DNA from: Prochlorococcus marinus
GTDB taxonomy: Bacteria > Cyanobacteriota > Cyanobacteriia > PCC-6307 > Cyanobiaceae
Reading direction: 5' to 3'
Assembly: GCF_001180305.1 (NCBI RefSeq)
Contig: NZ_CVSX01000007.1
Span: forward strand, 95,988-159,987
DNA length: 64,000 bases
The stretch's first letter is position 1, and every line of letters starts with the position of its first letter. The notes beneath the pieces were generated by a model. That model worked only from the letters and a program-made list of their open reading frames with translations. It had not been told where the DNA came from and made no database searches. A program made the position numbers and the translations under genes. This document shows, piece after piece, positions 9,391 to 19,265 of this stretch.

Positions 9391-10164
9391 ATGGAAGACT
9401 TAACAAGATTAATTATTTCCCCTGAAAGAATTGTTAATATTAAGAATAATAATTTAGAACTGACTAATGATGAAGCTCATTACATTAATAAAGTAATGAG
9501 GATAAAAACTGGTAAAGAAATATTTATAGCTAATGGGGAGGGTTCATTATGGAAAGCTATTAAAGTTAAAAATGATTCTCTAAAAATAAGTCAATTACAA
9601 AAACCATACTTATTTCAAGAAAAAGAAATTTACTTATTGGGAATAGCTGTTGTCATTCCAAAAAATGGTTTTGAGGATATTTTAAAAATGTGTACTGAAA
9701 TAGGAATTGATTATATACAACCATTATTTTCAGAAAGACAGGTAAACAAAAATTTAAATTTTTCTAGAAAACTTTTGAGATGGAATTTAATTATCAAAGA
9801 AGCAGTTGAACAAAGTGAGAGATTATGGAAACCATCTATTTTAAATTGTATGGGTATTATTGAATGGCTAAAAAGTAGAGGTAATCAAGAAAGAGTTTCA
9901 ATTTCTATAACTAGAGAAGAAACACTATATGACTTAAATCAATGGTTAAGAAAACAAAAAGAATTTGCAAATAAAAAAGGAGGTATTTTTTGGAATGTTA
10001 TTGGTCCTGAAGGAGGTTGGTCCGCTAAAGAAATTGATTTTTTTAAAAAAAATAATGTTACCTTTGTTAAGCTTTCCGACACTATCTTGAGAACTTCAAC
10101 GGCTAGTATTAACGCATCATCAATTCTAAATCAGTGGAGAATTGATTTGAAATTAAAGAATTAG
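9391..10164 (+). CDS. rsmE: 16S rRNA m3U1498 methyltransferase
   Basis: SPOUT-fold enzyme that methylates N3 of U1498 in the 30S decoding region. The C-terminal SAM-binding knot shows GPEGGWSAKEIDFF and LSDTILRTSTASI, the family signature, and the N-terminal PUA-like part has EAHYINKVMR. Length (257 aa) is normal. Confidence 0.93.
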   Translation: MEDLTRLIISPERIVNIKNNNLELTNDEAHYINKVMRIKTGKEIFIANGEGSLWKAIKVKNDSLKISQLQKPYLFQEKEIYLLGIAVVIPKNGFEDILKMCTEIGIDYIQPLFSERQVNKNLNFSRKLLRWNLIIKEAVEQSERLWKPSILNCMGIIEWLKSRGNQERVSISITREETLYDLNQWLRKQKEFANKKGGIFWNVIGPEGGWSAKEIDFFKKNNVTFVKLSDTILRTSTASINASSILNQWRIDLKLKN

Positions 10165-10170
10165 ATAAAT

Positions 10171-10899
10171 ATGGATTTAATTAGAAATCAATTTTTTATA
10201 GGTTTTTGCATTAATTTTATTCTGATTTATATATTTTGTAGGATTCCTTTGATGACGAAAAGTGGTTGGGTAAGTGCAGGCATCTTAGGCACAATTTTGT
10301 GGGGATGTTTGTCTTGGCAGGGATGGATGTCAGTTGTAATTTATTTATTATTTGGATCCCTCGTTACCAAAATAGGTTTTAAATTTAAAAAAGCACAAGG
10401 AATTGCTGAAAAAAGAGGAGGGAGAAGAGGACCTGAAAATGTATGGGGCTCAGCAGCTACAGGATTATTTCTTGCTATTATGACCAAATTTAATGCTGCC
10501 AATGTAGTGATGTTTAAAGTAGGTTTTGCTGCAAGTTTTGCTGCAAAGTTGGCGGATACCTTTGGTAGCGAAATTGGGAAAAGATTTGGTAAAGACACAT
10601 ACTTAATTACTTCACTTAAAAAGGTGGATAGGGGAACTGAAGGAGGAATAAGTATAGAAGGAACATTAGCTAGTGTTTTGGGATCAATATTTATGGCTTT
10701 TATAATGCTTCGTCTATCAATTATTTCTACAAAATATCATTTTATAGTTGTTGTAGTTTCTGGATTCTTGGCAACTCTTTCTGAAAGTATTATTGGTGCT
10801 AAATTTCAAAACAAATATAAATTAAGTAATGAATTGGTAAATGCTATTCAGACAAGCATTGCTTCTATTTTTGCTATCTTAGCTCTTATTTTATATTAA
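10171..10899 (+). CDS. DUF92 membrane protein, VTE6-like phytyl-phosphate kinase
   Basis: A 242-aa protein with about six hydrophobic helices. The conserved block ADTFGSEIGKRFG followed by VDRGTEGGISIEGT is the DUF92/TIGR00297 signature. The plant member VTE6 converts phytyl phosphate to phytyl diphosphate for tocopherol and phylloquinone synthesis; the same role in recycling phytol here is inferred from family membership. Confidence 0.8.
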   Translation: MDLIRNQFFIGFCINFILIYIFCRIPLMTKSGWVSAGILGTILWGCLSWQGWMSVVIYLLFGSLVTKIGFKFKKAQGIAEKRGGRRGPENVWGSAATGLFLAIMTKFNAANVVMFKVGFAASFAAKLADTFGSEIGKRFGKDTYLITSLKKVDRGTEGGISIEGTLASVLGSIFMAFIMLRLSIISTKYHFIVVVVSGFLATLSESIIGAKFQNKYKLSNELVNAIQTSIASIFAILALILY

Positions 10900-10929
10900 T
10901 ATTTTTAAAATTAAAATATTTGGAAAGAA

Positions 10930-11574
10930 CTATGATTCCTTCCATTTTGTAAGAATCTCCCAGCTCTTCAGTCTTTGGAAAAGCCAGAAATGACCTTCGG
11001 AATTTAGATGAATTCCATCTTGTGTAATCCAATTTTTACTCCTTTTATCAGAGTACATTTCTCTAAAAGTAGGAAGAAATGGGACATTTTGATTGAGGCA
11101 TACCTCCTCCATTCTCCTTTCATAAGAATTACAAAAATCATTTGAGTACCATAGACATCCTGCGAAGGGCATTTTGCTTTCCTCAACTGGTGTCAGCCCA
11201 ATAACAAAGACATTTGTTTGAGAATTCATTTCATTAATTAGTCTCTCTAATCCATATCCAAATCCATCTATATCTAATTGATTTCTTCCGGTTTTCTGAC
11301 CAATTGCTGCAGTGTCATTAAGACCAACATTAAGGAGGATTGCTTTAGGTTTATTTCTTCTCGTTTCTCCTCTAGATGACCACTCTTTTTCCCATCTAGA
11401 CGAAACTTTTTCTATCCCATCTCCTCTTACGCCAAGTTGATAAATTACTGGCCCATTTTGGTTTTTGCTCCAATCTTTTCTTAGCCTCTCACACCATCCA
11501 CCACCTTCATTATCTCCCCATCCATAAACTGAGCTATCTCCAATTACAACTAGCTGTTTTGGTAAACTAATCAC
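10930..11574 (-). CDS. SGNH/GDSL-type hydrolase
   Basis: Block I GDSSVYGWGD holds the nucleophile Ser, block III NVGLND the oxyanion Asn, and DGIHLN the Asp-His pair, so the catalytic set is complete in 214 residues. No signal peptide is seen. It lies 48 bases downstream of phnE on the same strand and may be in that operon. Substrate unknown; an esterase or lipase activity is the family default. Confidence 0.85.
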   Translation of the reverse strand: MISLPKQLVVIGDSSVYGWGDNEGGGWCERLRKDWSKNQNGPVIYQLGVRGDGIEKVSSRWEKEWSSRGETRRNKPKAILLNVGLNDTAAIGQKTGRNQLDIDGFGYGLERLINEMNSQTNVFVIGLTPVEESKMPFAGCLWYSNDFCNSYERRMEEVCLNQNVPFLPTFREMYSDKRSKNWITQDGIHLNSEGHFWLFQRLKSWEILTKWKES

Positions 11575-11622
11575 TATAATCGGAAAAAATAATTACTTGA
11601 TTCAACAAATTATTCTTACAAA

Positions 11623-13125
11623 TCAAGTTAAACTATCTTTGATTTTACCATTTATTAATTCGCCAACTATTGCGATGGAGCTATAAGCTATCAAAACTAT
11701 GGTAACTTCTTGCCATGCGAATGAACTCAGCGATTCTTGTAATTGCCAACCTAGACCAACACTTCCAATAACCCCAACAATTGCAGTTTCTCTAATAATG
11801 ATGTCAGATCTATAAGCGCAATATGCTAAGTAACTTTTTGCTTGTTGAGAAAATAAACCTAAAAGCCAACTAGTCTTTTTTGAGATCCCTAGAGATTTCA
11901 TTGCAATATAATTTCTCTTGTCTTGGCTATCTAAATTTGTAAAAAGTAATTTGCTAGTAATACCAGCGTTGTGGAGACCTAATGTTAAAGCTGCTAAAGA
12001 TAAAGAAGGATTATTAAAAGTTAATAGAGTTAGAAGTATTACAGGTGTAGGTATTAAACGTAATAAAAATGCAAAAATTTTTATAAAAAATTGAGAAATG
12101 TTGTTGTTAAAAATTCCTATTAATAATGGAGGTAAACTAATTGCGATTCCTGTTGATAAAAGACTTAAAATTATTGTTTCTAATATAAGTTTTAAGAAAT
12201 CAAATAATCCTAAATCTGAGCTTGATTTAAATAGAGAACTAACGGAATTAAAATTTTCAAAATTATTATTAAAAATAAAATAAAGAAAATAAGAAAAAGA
12301 AAATAAAATTGTTATGAAAAAAACTGCAATAAAAAAAATAGATAGGATTTTATTTGTAGTATTAAATTTTATTTTTTTGAATATTAATCCAGAAAGAATT
12401 ATCAAAATTGCTAAGGACCATAAATAAGTCCATAACTCTCTAAAATTCAAAGTTTGGAAGGATAAAAAAATACTGGTACCTATTCCTCCAATCCCAAAAA
12501 GTCCTAAAATCACTGTACTTCTTATTGAACACTCTAATCGATATAAACCAAAGTTTTTAAATGTATTTATTATTGGATTCCATATTAAAGTTAGTAAAGA
12601 AGAAATTTTAGGTGCATTTATTTGGTTTATAGATTCAAAACTTTTGTAGTCAATAGTTTCTAATTGTTCAGCAAAAACTTTTGAATTTACAGCAATATAA
12701 GGTATACATATTGCTATTATTCCTATCGATAAATTTATGCCATATATTTGCATTAATATTATTCCCCAAACCACTTCGTGTATAGATCTAATTATTGTTA
12801 GAAAAAACCTTATTATGCGGTAGAAAAAATTTGGAATATTAAAGATTTTATAAAAAATATTTGAGGAAATTATTCCAAAAATTGCTCCAAAAATAATACT
12901 TACTAACCAACTAAAAAAACCAATTAAAATAGTTTCATTTAATCGCTTAATTACTGTAATAATAATTTCATTATCGATCTTGGGATTAAATGCAGAAATT
13001 AAGAATTCTTGGAATAATTTAAATCCTCCAAAATGAATATTGGTTATTAATTCATACCCTAGAGGTATACATACCAAAATTGGAAGAAAAGATAATGATG
13101 TATAGTTTAATTTTAATTTGTTCAA
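11623..13125 (-). CDS. phnE: Phosphonate/phosphite ABC permease, fused double-domain
   Basis: The 500 residues hold two consecutive PhnE-like permease domains with about six helices each. The second carries a typical EAA loop region (MKSLGISKKTSWLLG). Ordinary PhnE is about half this length, so this is a fusion of two permease units that would form the whole membrane channel. It is 4 bases downstream of phnC. Confidence 0.9.
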   Translation of the reverse strand: MNKLKLNYTSLSFLPILVCIPLGYELITNIHFGGFKLFQEFLISAFNPKIDNEIIITVIKRLNETILIGFFSWLVSIIFGAIFGIISSNIFYKIFNIPNFFYRIIRFFLTIIRSIHEVVWGIILMQIYGINLSIGIIAICIPYIAVNSKVFAEQLETIDYKSFESINQINAPKISSLLTLIWNPIINTFKNFGLYRLECSIRSTVILGLFGIGGIGTSIFLSFQTLNFRELWTYLWSLAILIILSGLIFKKIKFNTTNKILSIFFIAVFFITILFSFSYFLYFIFNNNFENFNSVSSLFKSSSDLGLFDFLKLILETIILSLLSTGIAISLPPLLIGIFNNNISQFFIKIFAFLLRLIPTPVILLTLLTFNNPSLSLAALTLGLHNAGITSKLLFTNLDSQDKRNYIAMKSLGISKKTSWLLGLFSQQAKSYLAYCAYRSDIIIRETAIVGVIGSVGLGWQLQESLSSFAWQEVTIVLIAYSSIAIVGELINGKIKDSLT

Positions 13126-13129
13126 CTAA

Positions 13130-13870
13130 TTAATATATTTTCTCTAAATGAATCTTCTTTAAGTTATTTCTTTTGATATTGAAAAAAATTTTACCATCCC
13201 TTATTCCAATAACTTTATCAAAATCTTTCAACAAATCTAATCGATGTAATGCAACTAATACCGTCTTTGGGGATTTTTTTGTATCATTTTTATCGACACT
13301 TTCTAGCATTAGGTTTTTAATTGTTGTTATCAATTTGGGATCTAGATTATTAAAAGGCTCATCTGCAAGTAATATATTTGATTCTTGAATTAATGATCTA
13401 GCTATAGCAACCCTTTGTTTTTGCCCCCCAGATAGTTTTCTGATTTTTTTGTCGTAAATAGAGTCATGAAGTCTACATAATTTCATATATTTATGCGCCT
13501 TCTTAAAAGAACTTATATTTAGTAAATTTTTGAAAGCGAAATAAAAATTGTTTTCCGCTAGTAGTCCACAATTAACATTTTGTTCTGCAGAGAGATCTTC
13601 TATTAATCTTAAATCTTGCCATATAGTTGTTATTTTACTTTTCTGATTTCTATCTAATTCCTCGAATTTTTTATTGAATAATTTAACCTCACCTTGAGTT
13701 GGCTTTATAGTGCCGTTAAGTAGTGATATAAGCGTAGTTTTTCCTGAACCGCTTTTACCTAAAAGTGCAATTTTTTCCCCAGAATTTATTTTTAAATTTA
13801 ATTTATTTAGGATCAGATCATTTTTGTATTTATAAGATATATTTTCTAATTCTAAGACAGTATTATTCAT
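13130..13870 (-). CDS. phnC: Phosphonate/phosphite ABC transporter ATPase
   Basis: Walker A LGKSGSGKTT, signature LSGGQKQR and Walker B ILLADEPFNNLDP define a complete ATPase of 246 aa that powers PhnE. Its start overlaps the end of phnD by 4 bases, which shows tight operon organisation. Confidence 0.93.
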   Translation of the reverse strand: MNNTVLELENISYKYKNDLILNKLNLKINSGEKIALLGKSGSGKTTLISLLNGTIKPTQGEVKLFNKKFEELDRNQKSKITTIWQDLRLIEDLSAEQNVNCGLLAENNFYFAFKNLLNISSFKKAHKYMKLCRLHDSIYDKKIRKLSGGQKQRVAIARSLIQESNILLADEPFNNLDPKLITTIKNLMLESVDKNDTKKSPKTVLVALHRLDLLKDFDKVIGIRDGKIFFNIKRNNLKKIHLEKIY

Positions 13871-14760
13871 CTAATTTTATTTAATTTCCTCCCGATTTCC
13901 TCTATATTTTTGTATTTTTTTGATTCTGCGTTTATAAATCTTTTTGCATTGAACATATCTAATATCTTTTTATGTGATTTTTGCTTTATATCTAAATTTA
14001 AAATTACTGATTTAAGTTTTTTTGTAAACCCTTCCCCGAATCTATTTTCAAGATCACCTTGAGCTAGCCAATGATAGTCAACATATTCTGGTGTGATCCA
14101 GAATAATTCTAAATTACTTGTTCTTTTGGGATTATTTTTAAGATTGTTTTCCCAAACCTGTTTATTTAAAGCTCCAGCATCAAATGCCCCACTATTAACT
14201 AAAGCTATAGTGGCATCATGACTCCCACTAAAACCTGCTTTTTTTCCTTTAAAATGTTTAATTTTTACCCCTGCTTGATTTAAAAAATATTCTGGCATTA
14301 ATCTTCCAGAAGTTGAGTTTTCAGAGCCAAAAGTAAATCTTAAATTCTTTAGTTTTTTAAGTTCTTTAACGTTTGAAATTGGGTTAATTTCTAAATTTTT
14401 GTTTACTATAAAAACACTTTTAAATTCCTTATCGATATCTCTTTGAGCTATGACAATTGAATTAGGTGTTTGTAATCTTGCTTGAACTCCTGATAAACCG
14501 CCAAACCAAACTAAATCTAAATCTTTAGTTCTAAATCCAGTTACTGCTGCAACATAATTAATAACAGGAATGTATTTAACTTCTACATCAAGTTGTTTGG
14601 ATAATTCTTTTGAAAATAAATTATATCTTTTGTCCAAAACATCTTGGTTTTGATCAGGTATTGCTCCAACTTTTAAAACTTTGGGATTTGAAAATACAGG
14701 TGATGAAAAAACAGAAAATAATAGAGATGAACTTAGTAGGAAATTCTTTAAATAAAACAT
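13867..14760 (-). CDS. phnD: Phosphonate/phosphite-binding periplasmic protein
   Basis: An N-terminal signal peptide (hydrophobic 4-22, cut near FSNPK) precedes a PhnD-family fold with VGAIPDQNQ, LVWFGGLSGVQA and FGSENSTSGRLMPEYFL. Prochlorococcus PhnD1 proteins have been reported to bind phosphite; which ligand this copy prefers cannot be read by eye. No C-P lyase and no ptxD phosphite dehydrogenase lie in the window, so the downstream metabolism is not visible. Only 12 bases separate it from the aminotransferase gene upstream. Confidence 0.92.
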   Translation of the reverse strand: MFYLKNFLLSSSLLFSVFSSPVFSNPKVLKVGAIPDQNQDVLDKRYNLFSKELSKQLDVEVKYIPVINYVAAVTGFRTKDLDLVWFGGLSGVQARLQTPNSIVIAQRDIDKEFKSVFIVNKNLEINPISNVKELKKLKNLRFTFGSENSTSGRLMPEYFLNQAGVKIKHFKGKKAGFSGSHDATIALVNSGAFDAGALNKQVWENNLKNNPKRTSNLELFWITPEYVDYHWLAQGDLENRFGEGFTKKLKSVILNLDIKQKSHKKILDMFNAKRFINAESKKYKNIEEIGRKLNKIR

Positions 14761-14772
14761 AACTTAGTTAAA

Positions 14773-15951
14773 TTAATAGTATTTAGAGATTGCTTTTTCA
14801 ATCCTCTGTAGTCCATCTTTTATTTTAATTTCTGAAGCTGCACAAGATATTCGTATACATTGATCAGCTCCAAAAGCTTTTCCAGGGACAACAACTAATC
14901 CGTAATCTTGAAGAGCTTTATTGCAGAAATCAACAGAAGTAATTGATGAGTTAGGTAATTTTGGAAATGCGTAAAATGCTCCATTAGGTTCTTCAATAAA
15001 AATCCCATTTATATTATTAAGGCCCTCATAGAGAAGTGTTCTCCTTTTATCATAATGGCTATTTATCATTGAGAAAAACTCATAATTGATTTTTAAAGCC
15101 TCTAAAGCCCCTTTTTGAACAAAAGAGCAAACATTACTTGTGCTTTGACTTTGTAATGCTGAGGATGCTTTGATTACATCTTTGGGACCTACTAAATAAC
15201 CTATCCTCCAGCCAGTCATAGCCCATCCTTTCGCAAACCCATTTATTATAAAAATTCTATCTTTTAAGTCATTTGCTAATGAAGATAAACTGTAGTGTTT
15301 AAATTCTTTTTTAAGGATTAGTTCGTAAATCTCATCAGAAAGAATATTGATATTTGGATTTTCTCTAGCTAAATCGGCAATTTGTAATAATTCTTCCTTT
15401 GACATAACTCTTCCAGTAGGGTTATTAGGAGAATTGATAATTATAAATTTAGTTTTTGAAGAGATTTTAGACTTCAAATCTTCTATATTTATTTTAAATC
15501 CATCTTCTGCAGAAGAATTTGTAAAAATTGGCTTCCCACCCGCCAATCTAACCATCTGGGGATAACTTAACCAATATGGAGAAGGAATAATAACTTCGTC
15601 TCCAGTATTTAACAATACTTGGAAAAGATTATATATTGCTTGCTTAGCACCATTTGTGACCATTACATTTTCAAATTCATAATTTAAATCGTTTTGAATT
15701 TGAAGTCTATTTGCAATTGCTTTTCGGAGATCCAAATTCCCCGCTGCGGGCCCGTACTTTGTAAATCCATCAAATATAGCTTTACTTGTAGCCTCTATAA
15801 CTTCTTTTGGGGCATCAAAATCAGGTTCACCTGCACTTAAATTGCAAATATCTACTCCTTCTGCAGATAATTGATTTGCTTTAGCACTTATCTGCAATGT
15901 AAGAGAAGGCTCAATTGAAAGTGCCCGATCAGATAAATTAACTTGACTCAT
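14773..15951 (-). CDS. aspC: Class I aspartate aminotransferase
   Basis: PLP-dependent fold type I enzyme. NSPNNPTGRVM and the PLP lysine context FAKGWAMTGWRIGY are present, with the substrate-arginine region near the C-terminus (CIRISCAAS). I chose the ATG giving MSQVNLSDR (392 aa); a TTG six codons upstream also opens the frame. Likely role: aspartate/glutamate transamination, possibly prephenate in arogenate synthesis as in other Ib-type enzymes. Confidence 0.9.
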   Translation of the reverse strand: MSQVNLSDRALSIEPSLTLQISAKANQLSAEGVDICNLSAGEPDFDAPKEVIEATSKAIFDGFTKYGPAAGNLDLRKAIANRLQIQNDLNYEFENVMVTNGAKQAIYNLFQVLLNTGDEVIIPSPYWLSYPQMVRLAGGKPIFTNSSAEDGFKINIEDLKSKISSKTKFIIINSPNNPTGRVMSKEELLQIADLARENPNINILSDEIYELILKKEFKHYSLSSLANDLKDRIFIINGFAKGWAMTGWRIGYLVGPKDVIKASSALQSQSTSNVCSFVQKGALEALKINYEFFSMINSHYDKRRTLLYEGLNNINGIFIEEPNGAFYAFPKLPNSSITSVDFCNKALQDYGLVVVPGKAFGADQCIRISCAASEIKIKDGLQRIEKAISKYY

Positions 15952-16111
15952 TGACTTATGACTTTTCAAATATGACTTTTAATAATGACAAATGCATAAA
16001 TTAAGAATAAATAAAACTATCACACAATGGTTTAATTTAGTTCATTTTCTTAATCTATTTTATTTTCATGTTTTGAGTTCTTAAAATAAAAATATTTAAA
16101 GTTTTTTTTCG

Positions 16112-16615
16112 GTGAAAAGGTTAGTAATTGGGAGAGGAAGTGTATTTGCAGATTTATTAATAATTGGTGAGGCACCTGGAGCCCAGGAAGATTTAGAAGG
16201 AAAACCTTATGTAGGTAAATCTGGTAAGTTATTAAACGAATTATTAGTACAAGCTGGAATTGATTATAAGAAGGATGTTTATTTTTGTAATGTAATTAAA
16301 TGTCGTCCACCAAATAATAGAAAACCCACGGCTAGAGAAATTAATATTCATAAACCTTGGTTATTACAGCAAATAAAGTTAGTCGATCCAAAATTTATAT
16401 TACTTACTGGTTCTACTGCTATGAGAGCCATTTTAGAAGTTAAAGATCCTATAAGTAATTTAAGAGGTCAATGGATTAAAAAAGATGGGAGACAAATTAT
16501 GGTAATTTTTCATCCATCTTATTTGTTGAGATTTCCTTCAAAAGAAATCAATAAACCTTACCATCTAACTTTGAAAGACCTAGAGAATGTAAGTGGTAAA
16601 CTATATGCCGTATAA
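16112..16615 (+). CDS. Family-4-like uracil-DNA glycosylase lacking Fe-S ligands
   Basis: The enzyme should excise uracil from DNA. GEAPGAQED (residues 19-27) and the HPSYLLR motif (134-140) are the catalytic blocks. Normal family-4 enzymes carry four cysteines binding a 4Fe-4S cluster. Here the N-terminal CxxC segment is absent: the protein starts at the VIGRGS block, and an in-frame stop lies 5 codons upstream of the GTG start. The Cys expected before KPWL is His80. Only Cys64 (KCRPP) remains. The 167-aa length is short for the family. Confidence 0.85.
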   Translation: MKRLVIGRGSVFADLLIIGEAPGAQEDLEGKPYVGKSGKLLNELLVQAGIDYKKDVYFCNVIKCRPPNNRKPTAREINIHKPWLLQQIKLVDPKFILLTGSTAMRAILEVKDPISNLRGQWIKKDGRQIMVIFHPSYLLRFPSKEINKPYHLTLKDLENVSGKLYAV

Positions 16616-16650
16616 TTTAGTGAAATCCTTTTTGAATATCAAGAATTTTA

Positions 16651-17868
16651 ATGTCATTAACTCAATCTAAAGAGGTTAATAGTCTCTCCAAAAGATATTC
16701 AACTCATATTGAGAGAAGGATAACTAGAACAGTAATGGTGGGTGATATAGCTATTGGAAGTGATTATCCAGTAAGAGTTCAATCGATGATAAATGAAGAT
16801 ACTATGGATGTCGAAAATGCTTACTTAGCTATCAAAAGACTCCATGATGTGGGTTGTGAAATAGTAAGGTTAACTGTCCCTTCCCTAGCACATGCCAAAG
16901 CAGTAGGAGATATAAAGGCAAAATTACTAGAAAATAATATCAATACCCCCTTGGTGGCTGATGTTCACCATAATGGTATGAAAATTGCAATGGAAGTTGC
17001 AAAACATGTTGATAAAGTAAGAATTAATCCTGGATTGTTTGTTTTTGAAAAATCAGACCCTACAAGAACTGAATATACAGATGAGGAATTTGAAACTATT
17101 AAGCAAACAATACTTAAAAGATTTACCCCTTTAGTTGAAGTTTTAAAGGCTGAAAACAAAGCTCTAAGGATTGGAGTAAATCATGGGTCTCTATCTGAGA
17201 GGATGCTTTTTACTTATGGAGATACGCCATTAGGAATGACAGAATCTGCGATGGAGTTCGTCAAAATTTGTGATGAGCTTGATTTTCATAACATAATTAT
17301 TTCTATGAAAGCTTCTAGGGCTCCGGTCATGATGGCAGCTTACAGAATGATTGCAGATAGGCTTGACTCAGAAGGCTATAACTATCCCTTACATTTAGGA
17401 GTGACCGAGGCTGGTGATGGTGATTATGGAAGGATTAAAAGTACTGCTGGAATTGGAACGCTTTTAGCAGAGGGATTAGGAGATACCATCAGGGTTTCCT
17501 TAACAGAAGCTCCAGAAAAGGAAATACCAGTGTGCTATTCAATTTTGCAATCTTTAGGATTAAGAAAAACAATGGTTGAATACATCAGTTGCCCCAGTTG
17601 TGGTAGAACACTTTTCAATCTAGAGGAAGTTGTAGATAAAGTTAGGAACGCTACCTCACATTTGACGGGTCTAGATATAGCAATAATGGGATGTATTGTT
17701 AACGGGCCAGGAGAAATGGCAGATGCTGATTATGGTTATGTTGGGAAAGGTAAAGGAACTATTGCCTTGTATAGAAGAAAAGAAGAGATAAAAAGAGTAC
17801 CTGAAGATGAGGGTGTTAATGCTTTGATCCAACTTATTAAGGATGATGGGAAATGGATTGATCCTTAA
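16651..17868 (+). CDS. ispG: HMBPP synthase (MEP pathway)
   Basis: IspG reductively opens MEcPP to HMBPP, the penultimate step of isoprenoid synthesis feeding carotenoids and chlorophyll phytol. The cluster-binding C-terminal motifs are clear: [11 protein letters not shown] and [17 protein letters not shown]. The length (405 aa) is as in other cyanobacteria. It starts 35 bases after the UDG gene on the same strand. Confidence 0.97.
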   Translation: MSLTQSKEVNSLSKRYSTHIERRITRTVMVGDIAIGSDYPVRVQSMINEDTMDVENAYLAIKRLHDVGCEIVRLTVPSLAHAKAVGDIKAKLLENNINTPLVADVHHNGMKIAMEVAKHVDKVRINPGLFVFEKSDPTRTEYTDEEFETIKQTILKRFTPLVEVLKAENKALRIGVNHGSLSERMLFTYGDTPLGMTESAMEFVKICDELDFHNIIISMKASRAPVMMAAYRMIADRLDSEGYNYPLHLGVTEAGDGDYGRIKSTAGIGTLLAEGLGDTIRVSLTEAPEKEIPVCYSILQSLGLRKTMVEYISCPSCGRTLFNLEEVVDKVRNATSHLTGLDIAIMGCIVNGPGEMADADYGYVGKGKGTIALYRRKEEIKRVPEDEGVNALIQLIKDDGKWIDP

Positions 17869-17930
17869 GGATTTGTCAAATTTTTGAATTATAAATAAAT
17901 TCTTTTTATAATAAAAAATATCGAAATTAT

Positions 17931-19265
17931 ATGAAGATAAGAAAATTGCTTAAAAAAAAATATATATTTCTGTTTGCGACATCCTTTTCTGGGTTATTTT
18001 TAAATAATTTTGCAGAGGCAACAGTTTTAAATAATAGTTATAAAGAAGTAATTGATCATGTTTGGCAAATTGTATATAGAGATTTTCTTGATTCAAGCGG
18101 TAAATTTCAAAAGTCCAATTGGATTAATCTAAGAAAAGAAGTTTTATCAAAAACATATTCAGACAGCAATGAAGCATATGATGCGATTAGAGATATGCTT
18201 TCTAATTTAGATGATTCTTATACAAGATTTTTAGAACCTAAGGAATTTAATCAAATGAGAATAGATACCTCTGGCGAATTAACTGGAGTTGGTATCCAAA
18301 TAGTTAAAGATAAAGAATCTGATGATTTAATAATTATTTCTCCCATAGAGGGCACCCCTGCATTTGATGCTGGAATTAAAGCTAGAGATAAAATATTATC
18401 CATAGATAATATTTCTACTGAAGGTATGAATATTGAGGATGCCGTGAAATTAATAAGAGGGCAGAGAGGTACTAAAGTAAAGCTTGAAATTCTTAGAGGT
18501 TCTCAATCCTTTTTTAAGACTTTATCAAGAGAAAAAATTGAAATAAAGTCTGTATCAAGTAAAGTCAATCAAACCAAAAATGGCTTATCAATTGGCTATG
18601 TAAGAATTAAACAATTTAATGCAAATGCATCCAAAGAAACTAGAGATGCTATTAAGGATTTAGAAACAAAAAAAGTCGCAGGATATGTTCTTGACTTGAG
18701 AAGTAATCCTGGAGGTTTATTAGAATCAAGTATTGATATCTCAAGGCACTTCATTAACAAAGGAGTAATAGTAAGTACAGTAAGTAAAGATGGTTTAAAA
18801 GAAACAAAAAAAGGAAACGGTCAAGCTCTAACAAAAAAGCCCTTAGTTGTCTTAGTTAATGAGGGTTCTGCTAGTGCTAGTGAAATAGTTTCTGGTGCAA
18901 TAAAAGATAACAAAAGAGGAAAATTAGTTGGGAAGAAAACATTTGGTAAAGGTCTAGTTCAATCCATGAGAACTTTAGTTGATGGTTCAGGTCTAACTGT
19001 TACAGTCGCTAAGTATTTAACTCCGAACGGCACTGATATAAACAAATCTGGAATTATTCCAGACATAGAAGTAAAAATGAATATAAACCCTATTCTCCAA
19101 AAAGAAATTGGAACTAGAAAAGATAAACAATATAGAGCTGGGGAAAAAGAGCTAATAAATATAATTAATAGAAAGAATCAGATAAGCGAATTTAATCCCG
19201 ACACCACAAACCTTAATGCATTCCTAAAAATTAATAAGGAAGATAAAGTATTTTCATTAAATTAA
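17931..19265 (+). CDS. ctpA: Carboxyl-terminal processing protease
   Basis: Signal peptide at residues 1-30, PDZ domain about 105-190, and the S41 catalytic core with Ser315 in GSASASE and Lys340 in TFGKG forming the Ser-Lys dyad. Cyanobacterial CtpA matures the D1 precursor of photosystem II; other Ctp paralogues exist, so the exact paralogue is uncertain. Its stop overlaps the convergent nadA stop by 4 bases. Confidence 0.92.
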   Translation: MKIRKLLKKKYIFLFATSFSGLFLNNFAEATVLNNSYKEVIDHVWQIVYRDFLDSSGKFQKSNWINLRKEVLSKTYSDSNEAYDAIRDMLSNLDDSYTRFLEPKEFNQMRIDTSGELTGVGIQIVKDKESDDLIIISPIEGTPAFDAGIKARDKILSIDNISTEGMNIEDAVKLIRGQRGTKVKLEILRGSQSFFKTLSREKIEIKSVSSKVNQTKNGLSIGYVRIKQFNANASKETRDAIKDLETKKVAGYVLDLRSNPGGLLESSIDISRHFINKGVIVSTVSKDGLKETKKGNGQALTKKPLVVLVNEGSASASEIVSGAIKDNKRGKLVGKKTFGKGLVQSMRTLVDGSGLTVTVAKYLTPNGTDINKSGIIPDIEVKMNINPILQKEIGTRKDKQYRAGEKELINIINRKNQISEFNPDTTNLNAFLKINKEDKVFSLN

